Numbered from the stretch's first letter, positions 42,849-51,865 are shown. The stretch: 64,000 nucleotides of DNA from Actinocorallia aurantiaca (GCF_039533685.1 NZ_BAAATZ010000002.1:407474-471473), one strand, 5' to 3'. The notes: generated from the sequence alone by a model not told the origin. Program-made: numbers and translations.

Positions 42849-44015
42849 TCACAGGAGCGCGGCCAGGGCGTGCACCGCCCGGTCCACCTCCTGCTCGGTG
42901 TTGTAGTAGTGCACCGAGGCCCGGACGCGGGCGCGCGGGGCCGCGCCCTCGTCGTACCGGTAGGTCTGCTCGGAGAGGCGGGTGACGATCCCCGCTGCGG
43001 TCAGCTTCGGCACCAGGGCCTCGGCGCCGTGCTCGGCGTGGGTGAAGGTGACGATCCCGCTCTTGCGGACCCCCCGGTCGTGGACGGTGACGCCGGGCAG
43101 CTCGGCCAGCTGGGCCCGCAGCCGGGCGGCCAGCGCCAGGACCCGTCCGGCGATCGCGTCCAGGCCCAGGTCCAGGGCGTACTCGACGGCCCTGGCCAGG
43201 CCGAGCTGGTTGGCGACGGAACGTTCCCAGGTCTCGAAGCGGCGGGCGTCCGGCCGGAAGGCGAAGGCGTCGGGGCCGGTCAGGTCGGCGGAGTGCAGGT
43301 CGACGACCGGCGGGTCAAGCCGGTCCATGACGGAGCGGCGGACGTAGAGGAAGCCGGTGCCCCGGGGGCCGCGCAGGAACTTGCGGCCGGTGGCCGACAG
43401 GAGGTCCACGTTCAGCGCGTCCACGTCGAGGGGGAGCTGGCCGGCGGACTGGCAGGCGTCCAGGAGGAACAGCGCGTCATGCGCGCGGGCCAGCGCGCCG
43501 ACCTCGGCGACCGGGTTGATCAGCCCGTCGTGGGTGGGCACGTGGTTGAGGGACACCAGCCGCACCCCGCCCCGGCCGAGGGACCGCGCCAGCGCCTCCA
43601 GGTCGATGGTGCCGTGCTCGTCGTCGGGGACGACCTCGACGGAGACCCGATGCCTGCGGGCGGCCTGCACGTAGGCCAGCGCGTTGCTGGAGTACTCGCT
43701 GGTCGTGGTGAGAATCCTGTCACCGGGCCGGAAGGGGATCGAGTAGAAGGCCTGGTCCCAGGAGCGGGTGGCGCTGTCGGTGAAGGCGATCTCGTCGGGG
43801 GCGGCGCCGACCAGCCGGGCCACGACGGCGTACCCCTCCTCCAGCCGGTCGTGCGCCCGATCTGCGGCCTCGTAGCCGCCGATCTCGGCCTCCAGCTCCA
43901 GGTGCGAGACCACCGTGTCGAGGACGGGACGCGCGAGCAGGGCGGCTCCCGCGGCGTTCAGGTGGACGGCGTGCCTGGTGCCGGGGGTCTCTTTCCTGAT
44001 CCGTTCGACGTCCAC
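42849..44015 (-). CDS. class V aminotransferase (PLP enzyme)
   Basis: 388 residues. The PLP Lys is in LLSATGRKFLRGPRGTGFLY near residue 226, and the cofactor Asp/Gln region is FLLDACQSAGQLPLDV near 197. The fold is that of cysteine desulfurase-like and isopenicillin N epimerase-like enzymes, so the true substrate is open. GTG 44015 follows GAAGGGA; the much longer frame to 44438 lies inside the diverging gene. It diverges from the CapA gene. Confidence 0.88.
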   Translation of the reverse strand: MDVERIRKETPGTRHAVHLNAAGAALLARPVLDTVVSHLELEAEIGGYEAADRAHDRLEEGYAVVARLVGAAPDEIAFTDSATRSWDQAFYSIPFRPGDRILTTTSEYSSNALAYVQAARRHRVSVEVVPDDEHGTIDLEALARSLGRGGVRLVSLNHVPTHDGLINPVAEVGALARAHDALFLLDACQSAGQLPLDVDALNVDLLSATGRKFLRGPRGTGFLYVRRSVMDRLDPPVVDLHSADLTGPDAFAFRPDARRFETWERSVANQLGLARAVEYALDLGLDAIAGRVLALAARLRAQLAELPGVTVHDRGVRKSGIVTFTHAEHGAEALVPKLTAAGIVTRLSEQTYRYDEGAAPRARVRASVHYYNTEQEVDRAVHALAALL

Positions 44016-44076
44016 GCTGATCCCTTCGCTGGAGCTCGGTACGAACCAGCATAAGGAGCCCGGCATCCTAGGGGGC

Positions 44077-45111
44077 ATGATGCGCAGACTGATCGCCGCC
44101 GGAACCGCCCTCGCCCTCGTCGGCTGCGGGCTCGCGGGGTGCGGGGGAGACGAGGATGCCGACGCGAAGGACCTGCCCCCCATCACGGTGGCCTTCGGCG
44201 GCGACGTCAACTTCGAGGGCGGGCTGCGGGACCGCCTGTCCGACCCGGGAAGCGCGCTGGGCCCCGTGTCCGCGCAGCTCAGCGCGGCCGACCTCGCGGT
44301 GGTCAACCTGGAGACGGCGATCACCGAGGGCGGCACCCCGGCCGCCAAGCAGTTCACCTTCCGCGCGCCCTCCACCGCGCTGGACGCGCTGAAGGCCGCC
44401 GGGGTGGACGTGGCCTCGATGGCCAACAACCACGGCATGGACTACGGGGCCGAAGGGCTCCAGGACTCCCTGGCCGCGGCGAAGGAGAAGGGGTTCCCCG
44501 TCGTGGGCATCGGCGCGAACGCGGCCGAGGCGTTCACGCCGCACGTCGCGGACGTCAAGGGGACCAAGGTCGCGGTCTTCGGCGCGACCCAGGTGCTGGA
44601 CGACAACCTGGCCTCGGCCTGGACGGCCACGGACTCCCAGGCCGGCCTCGCCTCGGCGAAGGAGCCGGCGCGGCTCGTCGAGGCGGTCAAGAAGGCCAGG
44701 GACCGGTACGACACCGTCATCGTCGACCTGCACTGGGGCGTGGAGAAGCAGAGCTGCCCGTCGGAGGACCAGAAGACGCTCGCCGACCAGCTCGTCGAGG
44801 CGGGCGCGGACGCCGTCGTCGGAAGCCACGCGCACGTCCTCCAGGCGGGTGGCTTCCACGCCGCCAAGAAGAACAAGTACGTGCACTACGGCCTGGGCAA
44901 CTTCGTCTTCTACAGCTTCACCCCGGGCACCCCGACCAGCCAGAGCGGCGTCCTCACCCTGACGTTCAAGGGCCACGACGTGCAGAAGGCCAACTGGGAT
45001 CCCGCCACCCTGGAGGCCCCCGGCCTGCCCAGGCCGCTGGCCGGAGCCGAGGCGCAGAGCGCCTACGTCGGGTGGGCCGCGCTGAACGGCTGCGCGGGTC
45101 TCTCCCAGTGA
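44077..45111 (+). CDS. CapA-family lipoprotein (metallophosphatase fold), copy 1
   Basis: 344 residues. A lipoprotein signal (ALVGCGLAGCGG) is followed by the PGA_cap domain: AFGGDVNFEG, VVNLETAITEGG, MANNHGMDYG, DLHWGVEKQ, VGSHAHVLQ and GLGNFVFYS, the metal-site motifs in order. CapA proteins take part in polyglutamate capsule handling in Bacillus; in actinobacteria the role is unknown. AGGGGG precedes ATG 44077. A close paralogue follows 53 bp later. Confidence 0.9.
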   Translation: MMRRLIAAGTALALVGCGLAGCGGDEDADAKDLPPITVAFGGDVNFEGGLRDRLSDPGSALGPVSAQLSAADLAVVNLETAITEGGTPAAKQFTFRAPSTALDALKAAGVDVASMANNHGMDYGAEGLQDSLAAAKEKGFPVVGIGANAAEAFTPHVADVKGTKVAVFGATQVLDDNLASAWTATDSQAGLASAKEPARLVEAVKKARDRYDTVIVDLHWGVEKQSCPSEDQKTLADQLVEAGADAVVGSHAHVLQAGGFHAAKKNKYVHYGLGNFVFYSFTPGTPTSQSGVLTLTFKGHDVQKANWDPATLEAPGLPRPLAGAEAQSAYVGWAALNGCAGLSQ

Positions 45112-45164
45112 CGAGGCGGGGTTCTGCCATCCTGTTCCGCAGACCCAGGGGCGAGGAGGACGGT

Positions 45165-46250
45165 ATGCGCGCGAAGGTGATGCTGGCCGCGGCGCTGGCC
45201 GGTGTGCTGGCGGCGTCCGCCTGCAGCAGCGGCGAGGACAACGCGGAGGCGGAGGGCGCCACCGCGCCTCCGGTCACGAAGTCCGCCGAGCCCGTCGAGG
45301 AGCAGCCCGCCAAGGAGCCGATCATCCTGGCCTTCGGCGGCGACGTGCACTTCGAGGGCCAGCTGCGGGCCAGGCTGGGCAGCCCCAAGACGGCGTTCGG
45401 CCCGGTCGCCTCGATCCTGCGCAAGGCGGACCTGTCCATGGTCAACCTGGAGACGGCCATCACGACCGGAGGCACCCCCGCCCCCGGCAAGGAGTTCACC
45501 TTCCGCGCCCCCGCGACGGCCTTCACCGCGTTGAAGGCGGCGGGGGTGGACGTGGTGAGCATGGCCAACAACCACGGCATGGACTACATGGAGACGGGTC
45601 TCGCCGACTCCCTGAAGGCGATCAAGAAGACCGGTTTCCCGACCGTGGGCATCGGCCGCAACGCCAAGGCCGCCTACGCCCCCTACCGGACGACGGTGAA
45701 GGGCAACAGGATCGCGATCCTGGGCGCCACCCAGGTGCTGGACGACCACCTCATCCCGGCCTGGACGGCCACCGACACCAAGGGCGGGCTGGCTTCGGCC
45801 AAGGACGTCCCGCGCATGGTCCAGGCGGTGAAGCAGGCGCGGAAGAACTCCGACCTGGTGATCGTCCACCTGCACTGGGGCGAGGAGCTCAACCCCTGCC
45901 CGCTGCCCCGGCAGAAGGAGCTGGCGCGGCAGCTGGTCGACGCGGGCGCGGACGCCGTGGTCGGCGGGCACGCCCACATCCCGCTCGGCGGCGGTTACAT
46001 GGACGACAGCTACATCCACTACGGCATGAGCAACTTCGTCTTCTACTCCGCCAGCGGGCAGACGGCGAACTCCGGCGTCCTGCTGCTCAAGGCGGCGGAA
46101 GGGAAGATCACCAAGGCGGTGTGGAAGCCCGCCCGGCTCTCCGGCGGGCTGCCCGTCCCGCTCAAGGGCGCGGCGGCCAAGGCCGAGCTGAAGCGCTGGC
46201 AGGGCCTGCGCGAGTGCACCGGTCTGGAGGCGCGGAAGGGCTCGTCCTAG
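45165..46250 (+). CDS. CapA-family lipoprotein, copy 2
   Basis: 361 residues. The lipobox is in LAASACSSGE near residue 20. The same motifs follow as in copy 1 (AFGGDVHFEG, MVNLETAITTGG, MANNHGMDYM, HLHWGEELN, VGGHAHIPL, GMSNFVFYS), so the pair arose by tandem duplication. GAGGAGG lies before ATG 45165. Its TAG shares the palindrome CTAG with the stop of the converging gene. Confidence 0.9.
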   Translation: MRAKVMLAAALAGVLAASACSSGEDNAEAEGATAPPVTKSAEPVEEQPAKEPIILAFGGDVHFEGQLRARLGSPKTAFGPVASILRKADLSMVNLETAITTGGTPAPGKEFTFRAPATAFTALKAAGVDVVSMANNHGMDYMETGLADSLKAIKKTGFPTVGIGRNAKAAYAPYRTTVKGNRIAILGATQVLDDHLIPAWTATDTKGGLASAKDVPRMVQAVKQARKNSDLVIVHLHWGEELNPCPLPRQKELARQLVDAGADAVVGGHAHIPLGGGYMDDSYIHYGMSNFVFYSASGQTANSGVLLLKAAEGKITKAVWKPARLSGGLPVPLKGAAAKAELKRWQGLRECTGLEARKGSS

Positions 46251-47170
46251 CCGGCGCCGGTCAACAGGCGTTCGGCCAGCCGGTGGGCGGGCAGGACGCG
46301 GGAGGCGGCGACCTCGCAGGACTCGGGTGAAGCGAGGCTGTCCAGCACGTGCTCCAGCAGGGCGGCGAACCCCTTGCGGTGGGCGACGGACTCCCAGGAC
46401 GGGGCGGGCGGAAGCTGGATCCGTCCGTCGCGGCGCAGCTCCAGCCGCTCCAGGTCGGTGACGGCCGCCGAACGCCCGTCGCCGTGCAGTTCCAGCCGCT
46501 CCAGGTCGGCGCCGGACCTGCGGTGCATGGCCAGCGAGCCGCTCACGCCCGCCTTGCCGAGCAGGGCGGCGCAGGTCAGCATGCGGCCGTGCGCGTCGGT
46601 GCGCAGCAGCAGGTTCTCCTGTTCGAGCCGGTCGGACTCCTCGCCGAGGAGCCACACGGCCAGGTCCAGCAGGTGGATGGCGTCGTCGTAGACGGTGTGC
46701 CGGGCCGGGGCGTCCTGGAGCGAGGGGCGGTGCTTCTCCAGGGAGAACCACCGCGGGGAGCCGGAGATCCAGTACCGGGCGGTCCGGAGGGCGGGGGCGA
46801 AACGGCGGTTGAAACCGACCGCGAGCAGCACCCCCCGCTCGTCGGCCAGCCCGGCGAGGGCCTCGGCCTCGGAGAGGTCCGCCGACAGCGGCTTGTCGAC
46901 GTAGGTCGGGATCCCGCGCCGCAGGCACTCCCCGACGAGCTCGAAGTGCGCCTCGGTCGCCGCGTGGACCATGACCAGGTCCAGGTCGCGCTCCAGCAGC
47001 TCCCGGTGGTCGGTGGTGCCGAAGGGGATCCGGTATCGCGACAGGACGGAGTCGACGGCGGTGGCCGACCGGCTGGACACCCCCACCAGCTCGGTCCTGG
47101 CATGCCCGGCCACCAGCGGAAGGTAGGCCTTCTCCGCTATGTCGCCGAGCCCGATGAGTCCGATGCGCAT
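46247..47170 (-). CDS. Gfo/Idh/MocA-family oxidoreductase
   Basis: 307 residues. The Rossmann N-terminus MRIGLIGLGDIAEKAYLPLV includes GLGDIA. The family VDKPLSADLSEA motif near 92 carries the conserved Lys-Pro, with HLLDLAVWLLGE near 167. NAD(P)-dependent oxidation of a sugar or similar compound is likely. It converges on CapA copy 2 and is preceded on its own strand by an unrelated membrane protein gene with its own terminator. Confidence 0.88.
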   Translation of the reverse strand: MRIGLIGLGDIAEKAYLPLVAGHARTELVGVSSRSATAVDSVLSRYRIPFGTTDHRELLERDLDLVMVHAATEAHFELVGECLRRGIPTYVDKPLSADLSEAEALAGLADERGVLLAVGFNRRFAPALRTARYWISGSPRWFSLEKHRPSLQDAPARHTVYDDAIHLLDLAVWLLGEESDRLEQENLLLRTDAHGRMLTCAALLGKAGVSGSLAMHRRSGADLERLELHGDGRSAAVTDLERLELRRDGRIQLPPAPSWESVAHRKGFAALLEHVLDSLASPESCEVAASRVLPAHRLAERLLTGAG

Positions 47171-47205
47171 CCCCAGAACCTACCGGCCGCCGGGATCGCG
47201 CGACG

Positions 47206-47236
47206 AAGGCCCGGAACCCCTGGGGTTCCGGGCCTT
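47206..47236 (-). terminator. terminator of the membrane protein gene at 47251
   Basis: A perfect 15-bp stem, AAGGCCCGGAACCCC and its complement, with a 1-nt loop, 14 nt after the stop. Confidence 0.85.
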
Positions 47237-47250
47237 CGGGAGGCGTCAGA

Positions 47251-47964
47251 TCACTCGCCGTCCGCGAACTGGAAGGAGGCCGGGACCTTCACCTTGGCGT
47301 TCTGCTCCTCGGTGCCGAAGACGATGCCGATCTCGCGGTGGTGGCTGAGCTCGATCTTGCTCGGGTCGTCCTGCACCTCCTTGCCGTCCACGTAGAACTT
47401 CAGGACGCGCTCGGCGTCGGTCTTGAACTGGCCGATCTGCGTCTTGCTCAGCGGAACCTCCCAGATCTTGAAGACCTGGTCGAGGGTGAAGACCTTGTCC
47501 GCGCTGTAGGACTCCACGTGCAGGACGCCGCGGGCGTCGTGGGTGTGGAGCTCGGCGATGTTGCTGGCCGGGTCGATGCCCAGGTTGGCGGGGATCGGCT
47601 GCTGCTCGCCGTTGACGAAGAGGCTGAGGTGGGCGTGCTCGTGCTTGGCGTCGCCCTCCATGCCCTGCTTCACCTCGAGGCCGAGCTTCTTGGCGACCTT
47701 GACCGGGTCGGCGGGCAGCGTCCAGGGCGGACCGGCCTCGAGCCTGACCTGGTTGGCCTTGGCGTCCTTCTCGACCTGTTCCTGCTCGTTCTTCTGGATC
47801 GCCCAGTACGCTCCGCCGCCCAGCGCGCCGATGATCACGATCACCACCGCGAAGGTGATCATCCAGCGGACGCGCTCCCGCCGCTTCTCCGCCGCGCGCA
47901 TGGCGGCCACGCGATCTTTGGCGCTCGCCTTCGAGGCGCCGCCGCCCTTGCTCTTGGTCGCCAC
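47251..47964 (-). CDS. single-helix membrane protein with His-rich extracellular domain
   Basis: 237 residues. A basic N-terminus (KSKGGGASKASAKDRVAAMR), a helix near 34-55 (WMITFAVVIVIIGALGGGAY), then an extracellular part with HEHAHLSLFVNGEQQPIP near 108 and ELHTHDARGVLHVES near 138. The clustered His residues suggest metal binding. This pattern occurs in uncharacterised actinobacterial proteins often found near DUF3105 genes; no such gene is here. Confidence 0.75.
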   Translation of the reverse strand: MATKSKGGGASKASAKDRVAAMRAAEKRRERVRWMITFAVVIVIIGALGGGAYWAIQKNEQEQVEKDAKANQVRLEAGPPWTLPADPVKVAKKLGLEVKQGMEGDAKHEHAHLSLFVNGEQQPIPANLGIDPASNIAELHTHDARGVLHVESYSADKVFTLDQVFKIWEVPLSKTQIGQFKTDAERVLKFYVDGKEVQDDPSKIELSHHREIGIVFGTEEQNAKVKVPASFQFADGE

Positions 47965-48282
47965 TGCTCAGGTCCTCCGGGAGTCGTTCAGGGGGCACAG
48001 CCAAACATGGCCCCGGTAAAGCGTAGGTAAGAGATTGGACTGCTCGGACCCCTCCGCGCCACCCCCTGACCCCCGAAAACCTGGGCGGGTTTGGGGGTTG
48101 ATGTCGAATAATTGTTGAGAACAATGTCCGGAAAATTGGTGGCTGTGTATTTCTCTTGCTCGATTCAGTTGCTCATAATGAATTCGCGAGTCTCCTTAAC
48201 GGGCCGGATGACCTGTACTAACGTCCCTCGACGACGGTGCTGCCGAAGGGGCGGAGAAAAGAGCCGTCCGGGGGGATGAGAA
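47965..48282. promoter_or_regulatory. AT-rich divergent intergenic region with an inverted repeat
   Basis: This 318-bp gap separates divergent genes. From 48100 to 48200 it is far AT-richer than the surroundings. It contains the perfect palindrome ATTGTT-GAG-AACAAT (48111-48125) and a CATAAT -10-like box at 48174-48179. It probably holds promoters for both genes. No small gene was seen. Confidence 0.5.
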
Positions 48283-49467
48283 ATGAAGAGCACCACCAGG
48301 AATCTGATCTGCGCCATGGCGGTCGCTCCGGTGGTCGCCCTGCTCGCCGGGGCGCCCGCGGCGGCGGCCGACGACGGCCCGCTGGCGGCGCTGATGGAGC
48401 GGGACGGCACGAAGGGCACGTCCTCGGATCTGGCCCGCCCCGCCCTGGGGCCCTTTCCCTATCTGGCCCTGGACACGGTGAAGAGCGCGGGCGCCTCGCG
48501 GATCGAGAACCGCCGCGACGGCTCGCACGAGGCCACCGCGCTGCTCGGCCCGACCTCCAGCGAGAAGTACGGCCTCAAGGCCGAGGGCATCGCCAGCAAG
48601 TGCGTCACCCCGGCCAAGGGCAAGTCCAAGGGCGGCACCATCATCGAGGAGGGCAGGCTCCAGGGCACCAAGCTGCCCGAGTACCCCACCCTCAACCAGC
48701 AGGTCCCGCTGCGGGACGGCGCCTACGCCGTCCTCAACAAGCAGGTGCGCACCGCCGAGGGCTACACCGTCATCGGCACCCAGTTCGTGGACAAGAAGGG
48801 CAAGACCACCGACCTGGCGAAGACCCGCTGCGTCACCCCCAAGAAGGCGATGGCCGCCCAGCGCCGGGTGCCGAACGGCACGGCGGAGCAGGCCGCGCCC
48901 GCCGACCCCGGCCTGGGCACCGACGCGGTCGGGAACCTGCTGGGCGACCTGATCGGCGGGCTGCTCGAGACCGACAAGAAGCTCGACAAGTATCTGTCCC
49001 GCAAGAGCCCGGTCACCCTGGAGGTGGCCGACGAGCTCGGCGAGAAGATCGGGGAGGCGGCGACCCCGTCCATGCCCGGCGGGCCAGGCGGCCCGAAGGC
49101 CGGTCCTCAGGCGGGCCCCCAGGTCGGCCCCCAGGCCGGTCCGAAGACCGCGCCCAGGACCGGGTCCAAGACCGCGCCCAAGGCTCAGCCCCGCAAGGCC
49201 GCTCCGAAGAGCGGACGCCAGGCGATGGCGGCCGAGCCCGAGCCCAGGCTGCTCGGCAACAAGGTCCTCAACAGCGACGCCGACGACGTCTTCGAAGTGC
49301 TCAAGGGCAGCGGCACGAACAGCGGCCTGAAGAGCTCGCTCTTCGAGGAGAAGGACAAGGACAAGAAGAAGAAAAAGGGGACGGAGCCGGGTCTGTTCGG
49401 CGGGCTGCCCGGCCTGCCGCAGCTGCCGGCGAACGTGTCGGACCTGCTCCAGGGGTACGCGGTCTGA
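48283..49467 (+). CDS. secreted protein of unknown function
   Basis: 394 residues. A signal peptide (LICAMAVAPVVALLAGAPAA, AAA-DD cleavage near residue 29) is followed by a domain with two matching Cys segments (SKCVTPAKGK and TRCVTPKKAM) that could form a disulfide. A Gly/Pro/Ala-rich stretch (GPQAGPQVGPQAGP near 280) and a Lys-rich patch before GLFGGLPGLPQLPANVSDLL end the protein. No family recognised. The 12-N assembly gap begins 20 bp downstream. Confidence 0.75.
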   Translation: MKSTTRNLICAMAVAPVVALLAGAPAAAADDGPLAALMERDGTKGTSSDLARPALGPFPYLALDTVKSAGASRIENRRDGSHEATALLGPTSSEKYGLKAEGIASKCVTPAKGKSKGGTIIEEGRLQGTKLPEYPTLNQQVPLRDGAYAVLNKQVRTAEGYTVIGTQFVDKKGKTTDLAKTRCVTPKKAMAAQRRVPNGTAEQAAPADPGLGTDAVGNLLGDLIGGLLETDKKLDKYLSRKSPVTLEVADELGEKIGEAATPSMPGGPGGPKAGPQAGPQVGPQAGPKTAPRTGSKTAPKAQPRKAAPKSGRQAMAAEPEPRLLGNKVLNSDADDVFEVLKGSGTNSGLKSSLFEEKDKDKKKKKGTEPGLFGGLPGLPQLPANVSDLLQGYAV

Positions 49468-49487
49468 CCTTTCATCCGTGAATCCGT

Positions 49488-49499
49488 NNNNNNNNNNNN
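49488..49499. other. assembly gap (12 N)
   Basis: Twelve unknown bases lie between the secreted protein gene and the IclR gene, in a 53-bp intergenic spacer. The terminators of one or both genes may be missing or collapsed here. Confidence 0.99.
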
Positions 49500-49520
49500 G
49501 ATTTTTTTCGTCCCCAGGCC

Positions 49521-50258
49521 TCAGGATCCGGCGAGCCCGGTGGTGAAGCCGTCGGCGGCGCCGCGCATGACCGGGACGACGGCCTCGACGGTCTCCGGGG
49601 TCATCCGGCCGCTGGGCCCCGAGACGGAGAAGGCGGCGAGGGCGTGGACCCCGGACAGGGGGACCGCCACGCAGCGCACCCCGAGCTCCTGCTCCTCGTC
49701 GTCCAGCGCGTAGCCGCGCTCCCGGACGACGGCCAGCTCGGCCATCAGCGCGTCCGGGTCGGTGAAGGTGCGCGGGGTGCGGGCGGGCATGCCGGTACGG
49801 GCCAGCAGGGCGCGCACGTCCTCCTCCGGCAGCTGGGCCAGCAGCGCCTTGCCCACCCCCGTGCAGTGCGGAAGGACCCGGCGGCCCACCTCGGTGAACA
49901 TGCGCATGGAGTGCCGGGACGGCACCTGCGCCACGTAGACCACCTCGTCGCCCTCCAGGAGCGCCATGTTCGCGGTCTCGCCCAGCCGGTCCACCAGGTC
50001 GGCCAGCGCGGGCCTCGCCCAGGACCCCAGCAACCGGGACGCGCCCTCGCCCAGCCGGATCAGCCGGGGGCCGAGCGAGTAGCGGCGGGACGGCTCCTGG
50101 CGCACGTACCCTCGGGCGACCATCGTCTGCATCAGCCGGTAGACGGTCGGCATCGGCAGGCCCGCCTTCTCGGTGAGCTCGGAGAGCGCCAGCTCGCCGC
50201 CCGCGTCGGTGAGGTGCTCCAGCAGTTCGAAGGCCCGTTCCAGGGACCGCACAGTCAT
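49521..50258 (-). CDS. IclR-family transcriptional regulator
   Basis: About 245 residues. The N-terminal winged helix (ALSELTEKAGLPMPTVYRLM near residue 24) is followed by the IclR effector domain with VAQVPSRHSMRMFTEVGRRV, PHCTGVGKALLAQL and YALDDEEQELGVRCVAVPL. I favour ATG 50258 because the longer start at 50282 overlaps a GAAA/TTTC palindrome that may be the operator. No catabolic operon lies next to it, so the target is unknown. Confidence 0.88.
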   Translation of the reverse strand: MTVRSLERAFELLEHLTDAGGELALSELTEKAGLPMPTVYRLMQTMVARGYVRQEPSRRYSLGPRLIRLGEGASRLLGSWARPALADLVDRLGETANMALLEGDEVVYVAQVPSRHSMRMFTEVGRRVLPHCTGVGKALLAQLPEEDVRALLARTGMPARTPRTFTDPDALMAELAVVRERGYALDDEEQELGVRCVAVPLSGVHALAAFSVSGPSGRMTPETVEAVVPVMRGAADGFTTGLAGS

Positions 50259-50272
50259 GGCCTCAGTGTACG

Positions 50273-50296
50273 GAAACTCCATTTCGCTCTGTGAAA
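50273..50296. promoter_or_regulatory. overlapping GAAA/TTTC inverted repeats, candidate IclR operator
   Basis: GAAA-CTCCA-TTTC (50273-50285) and TTTC-GCTCTGT-GAAA (50282-50296) overlap directly upstream of the likely IclR start. Many IclR proteins bind next to their own gene. Confidence 0.35.
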
Positions 50297-50384
50297 GTGG
50301 TCTGGGGGGTTATCTCCGACCATCGTGGGGATGACCTTGCTGCGCCCCCTCGCCCCCCTCAGAAGCAGGTGACGAGAGGCAGCG

Positions 50385-51800
50385 GTGGTACGGGTGGGAC
50401 GGACATGGGGAGCGGCGCTCTCGGCGGGACTGGCCCTGTGGGCGGCGCCGGGCGCCGCGGCGGCCGTCTGCCCTCCACCCGGCCCCGAACCGTCGGGAAC
50501 CGCGGCCCGGTACGAACTCCGAGACTCACGGGTGCGCCCCGGGCAGGCCGAACCCGAGTCCCCCGAAGTCCGGGAACCCCTGCGGGACCGCGGACCCCTG
50601 GACGTCCGGGAGCCGCGGGAGGGGCCGGCGTCCTCGGAGGACCCCGGGCGTCCGGGAAATTCGGGGAGCTCCGGGCGTCCGGGAGATCAGGAGCCGCGGG
50701 AGGAGGCACGGGATCCGCGCCGCCGGCCTCCGCCGTCTCCCGACCCGCGGCCCAGGTACCCCTCGGGGCGTCCGGCGGAGGTGCGGGTGGACTTCGGGTT
50801 CGAGGAGCAGAAGGGGACCGACGCGCGAGACGGACGGGCCCTCGCCGTGATCGAGATCCGCGCGGTGGGGGGAACCGCCGGGAACGCGCGTCTCACCGTG
50901 ACGGGGCCCGTCCGGTGGGTGCGGTTCCCCTCTTCCTGCGAGGTGAAGGGGACCGGGCTCTCCTGCGGACTGGGCGACCTCGCCGGGACCACCGCGCTCC
51001 GGCTCGGGTTCCGGGAGACGGGGGCCGAGAGGGGGCGGCTCAGGGCCGTCGTCGAGTCGGCGAACACCCGCGAGGTGGTGAGGACCGTCCGGCTGCCGGG
51101 GTCGGGGCAGGGAAGCGGGCGGACGGGTGAAGGGGCGGAGGATCCGCTGAAGGCGGCGCCCGTCCGGCCGTCCAAGGTCAGGACCGCGGTTCCGGGGCCG
51201 GGGAGGCCCCGGGCCCTCGGACCCGAACCCGCGCCTTCGGTTTCCAGGTCTCTCTCGCCCGCGACGGAGCGGAAGTCTTCCAGGCCTCTCTCGCCCGCGA
51301 CGGAGCGGAAGTCCTCAGCCGCGACGAAGACGAAGGGGAAGGTGAAGCCGTCCGGGGACGCGGACGTGCTCCGGTCGCCGTCCTCTCCTGCTTCGACGCC
51401 TTCGCGGTCCACACGGTCTTCTCGAACCTCGCCGGCCGCTCCAGCCGCCCGGGTCGCCCCGGCCGCTCCGGCCGCTCCGGCGGTTCCGGCGGTTCCGTCC
51501 GCCCCGGTCGTGCCGGGTGCGCCGGGTGCGCCGGGTGCGCCGGGTGCCGGCCGGACGCCGTCGGCGGTGGAGCCGCCCTCGGCGCTGCCCGTCCTTCCGA
51601 AGGAGCCCGTGGTCGCGCTGCCGCCGGTCAGGCCGGTCGAGACGGCGAGTCCGGGGCCGCGGTTGAGCGTCACCAGCGCCGAGGGGCCGCTGGCGGACGA
51701 CGGGCGGGGATGGCTGGTGGTGCTGGCCGTGGCGCTGGCGGGCGAGGCGGCGCTGCTGTGGTTCGTCACCGCGCTGGCGCTGTGGCGGCGCAGGACCTGA
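50385..51800 (+). CDS. repeat-rich cell-surface protein with C-terminal membrane anchor
   Basis: 471 residues. A signal peptide (WGAALSAGLALWAAPGAAAA) is followed by a Pro/Arg/Asp/Glu-rich region. A beta-rich domain at about residues 130-245 has two Cys (SSCEVKGTGLSCG). Low-complexity stretches follow: a perfect-looking duplication of LSPATERKSS and a collagen-like APGAPGAPGAPG run. A final helix (GWLVVLAVALAGEAALLWFV) ends in WRRRT. It begins with GTG after GAGAGG. It looks like a wall-spanning stalk protein; no LPXTG motif is present. Confidence 0.7.
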   Translation: MVRVGRTWGAALSAGLALWAAPGAAAAVCPPPGPEPSGTAARYELRDSRVRPGQAEPESPEVREPLRDRGPLDVREPREGPASSEDPGRPGNSGSSGRPGDQEPREEARDPRRRPPPSPDPRPRYPSGRPAEVRVDFGFEEQKGTDARDGRALAVIEIRAVGGTAGNARLTVTGPVRWVRFPSSCEVKGTGLSCGLGDLAGTTALRLGFRETGAERGRLRAVVESANTREVVRTVRLPGSGQGSGRTGEGAEDPLKAAPVRPSKVRTAVPGPGRPRALGPEPAPSVSRSLSPATERKSSRPLSPATERKSSAATKTKGKVKPSGDADVLRSPSSPASTPSRSTRSSRTSPAAPAARVAPAAPAAPAVPAVPSAPVVPGAPGAPGAPGAGRTPSAVEPPSALPVLPKEPVVALPPVRPVETASPGPRLSVTSAEGPLADDGRGWLVVLAVALAGEAALLWFVTALALWRRRT

Positions 51801-51865
51801 TTCTGGGAGACGTGAGGGATGGCGTGCCCTGTCGGGGCCCGAACCGGGCGTTCGGCGGACCTCGC

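Noticed and set aside
42849..44438. 529-residue aminotransferase from the longer frame
   Set aside because: The extra N-terminus is antisense to the diverging CapA gene; GTG 44015 has a ribosome site and starts the fold.
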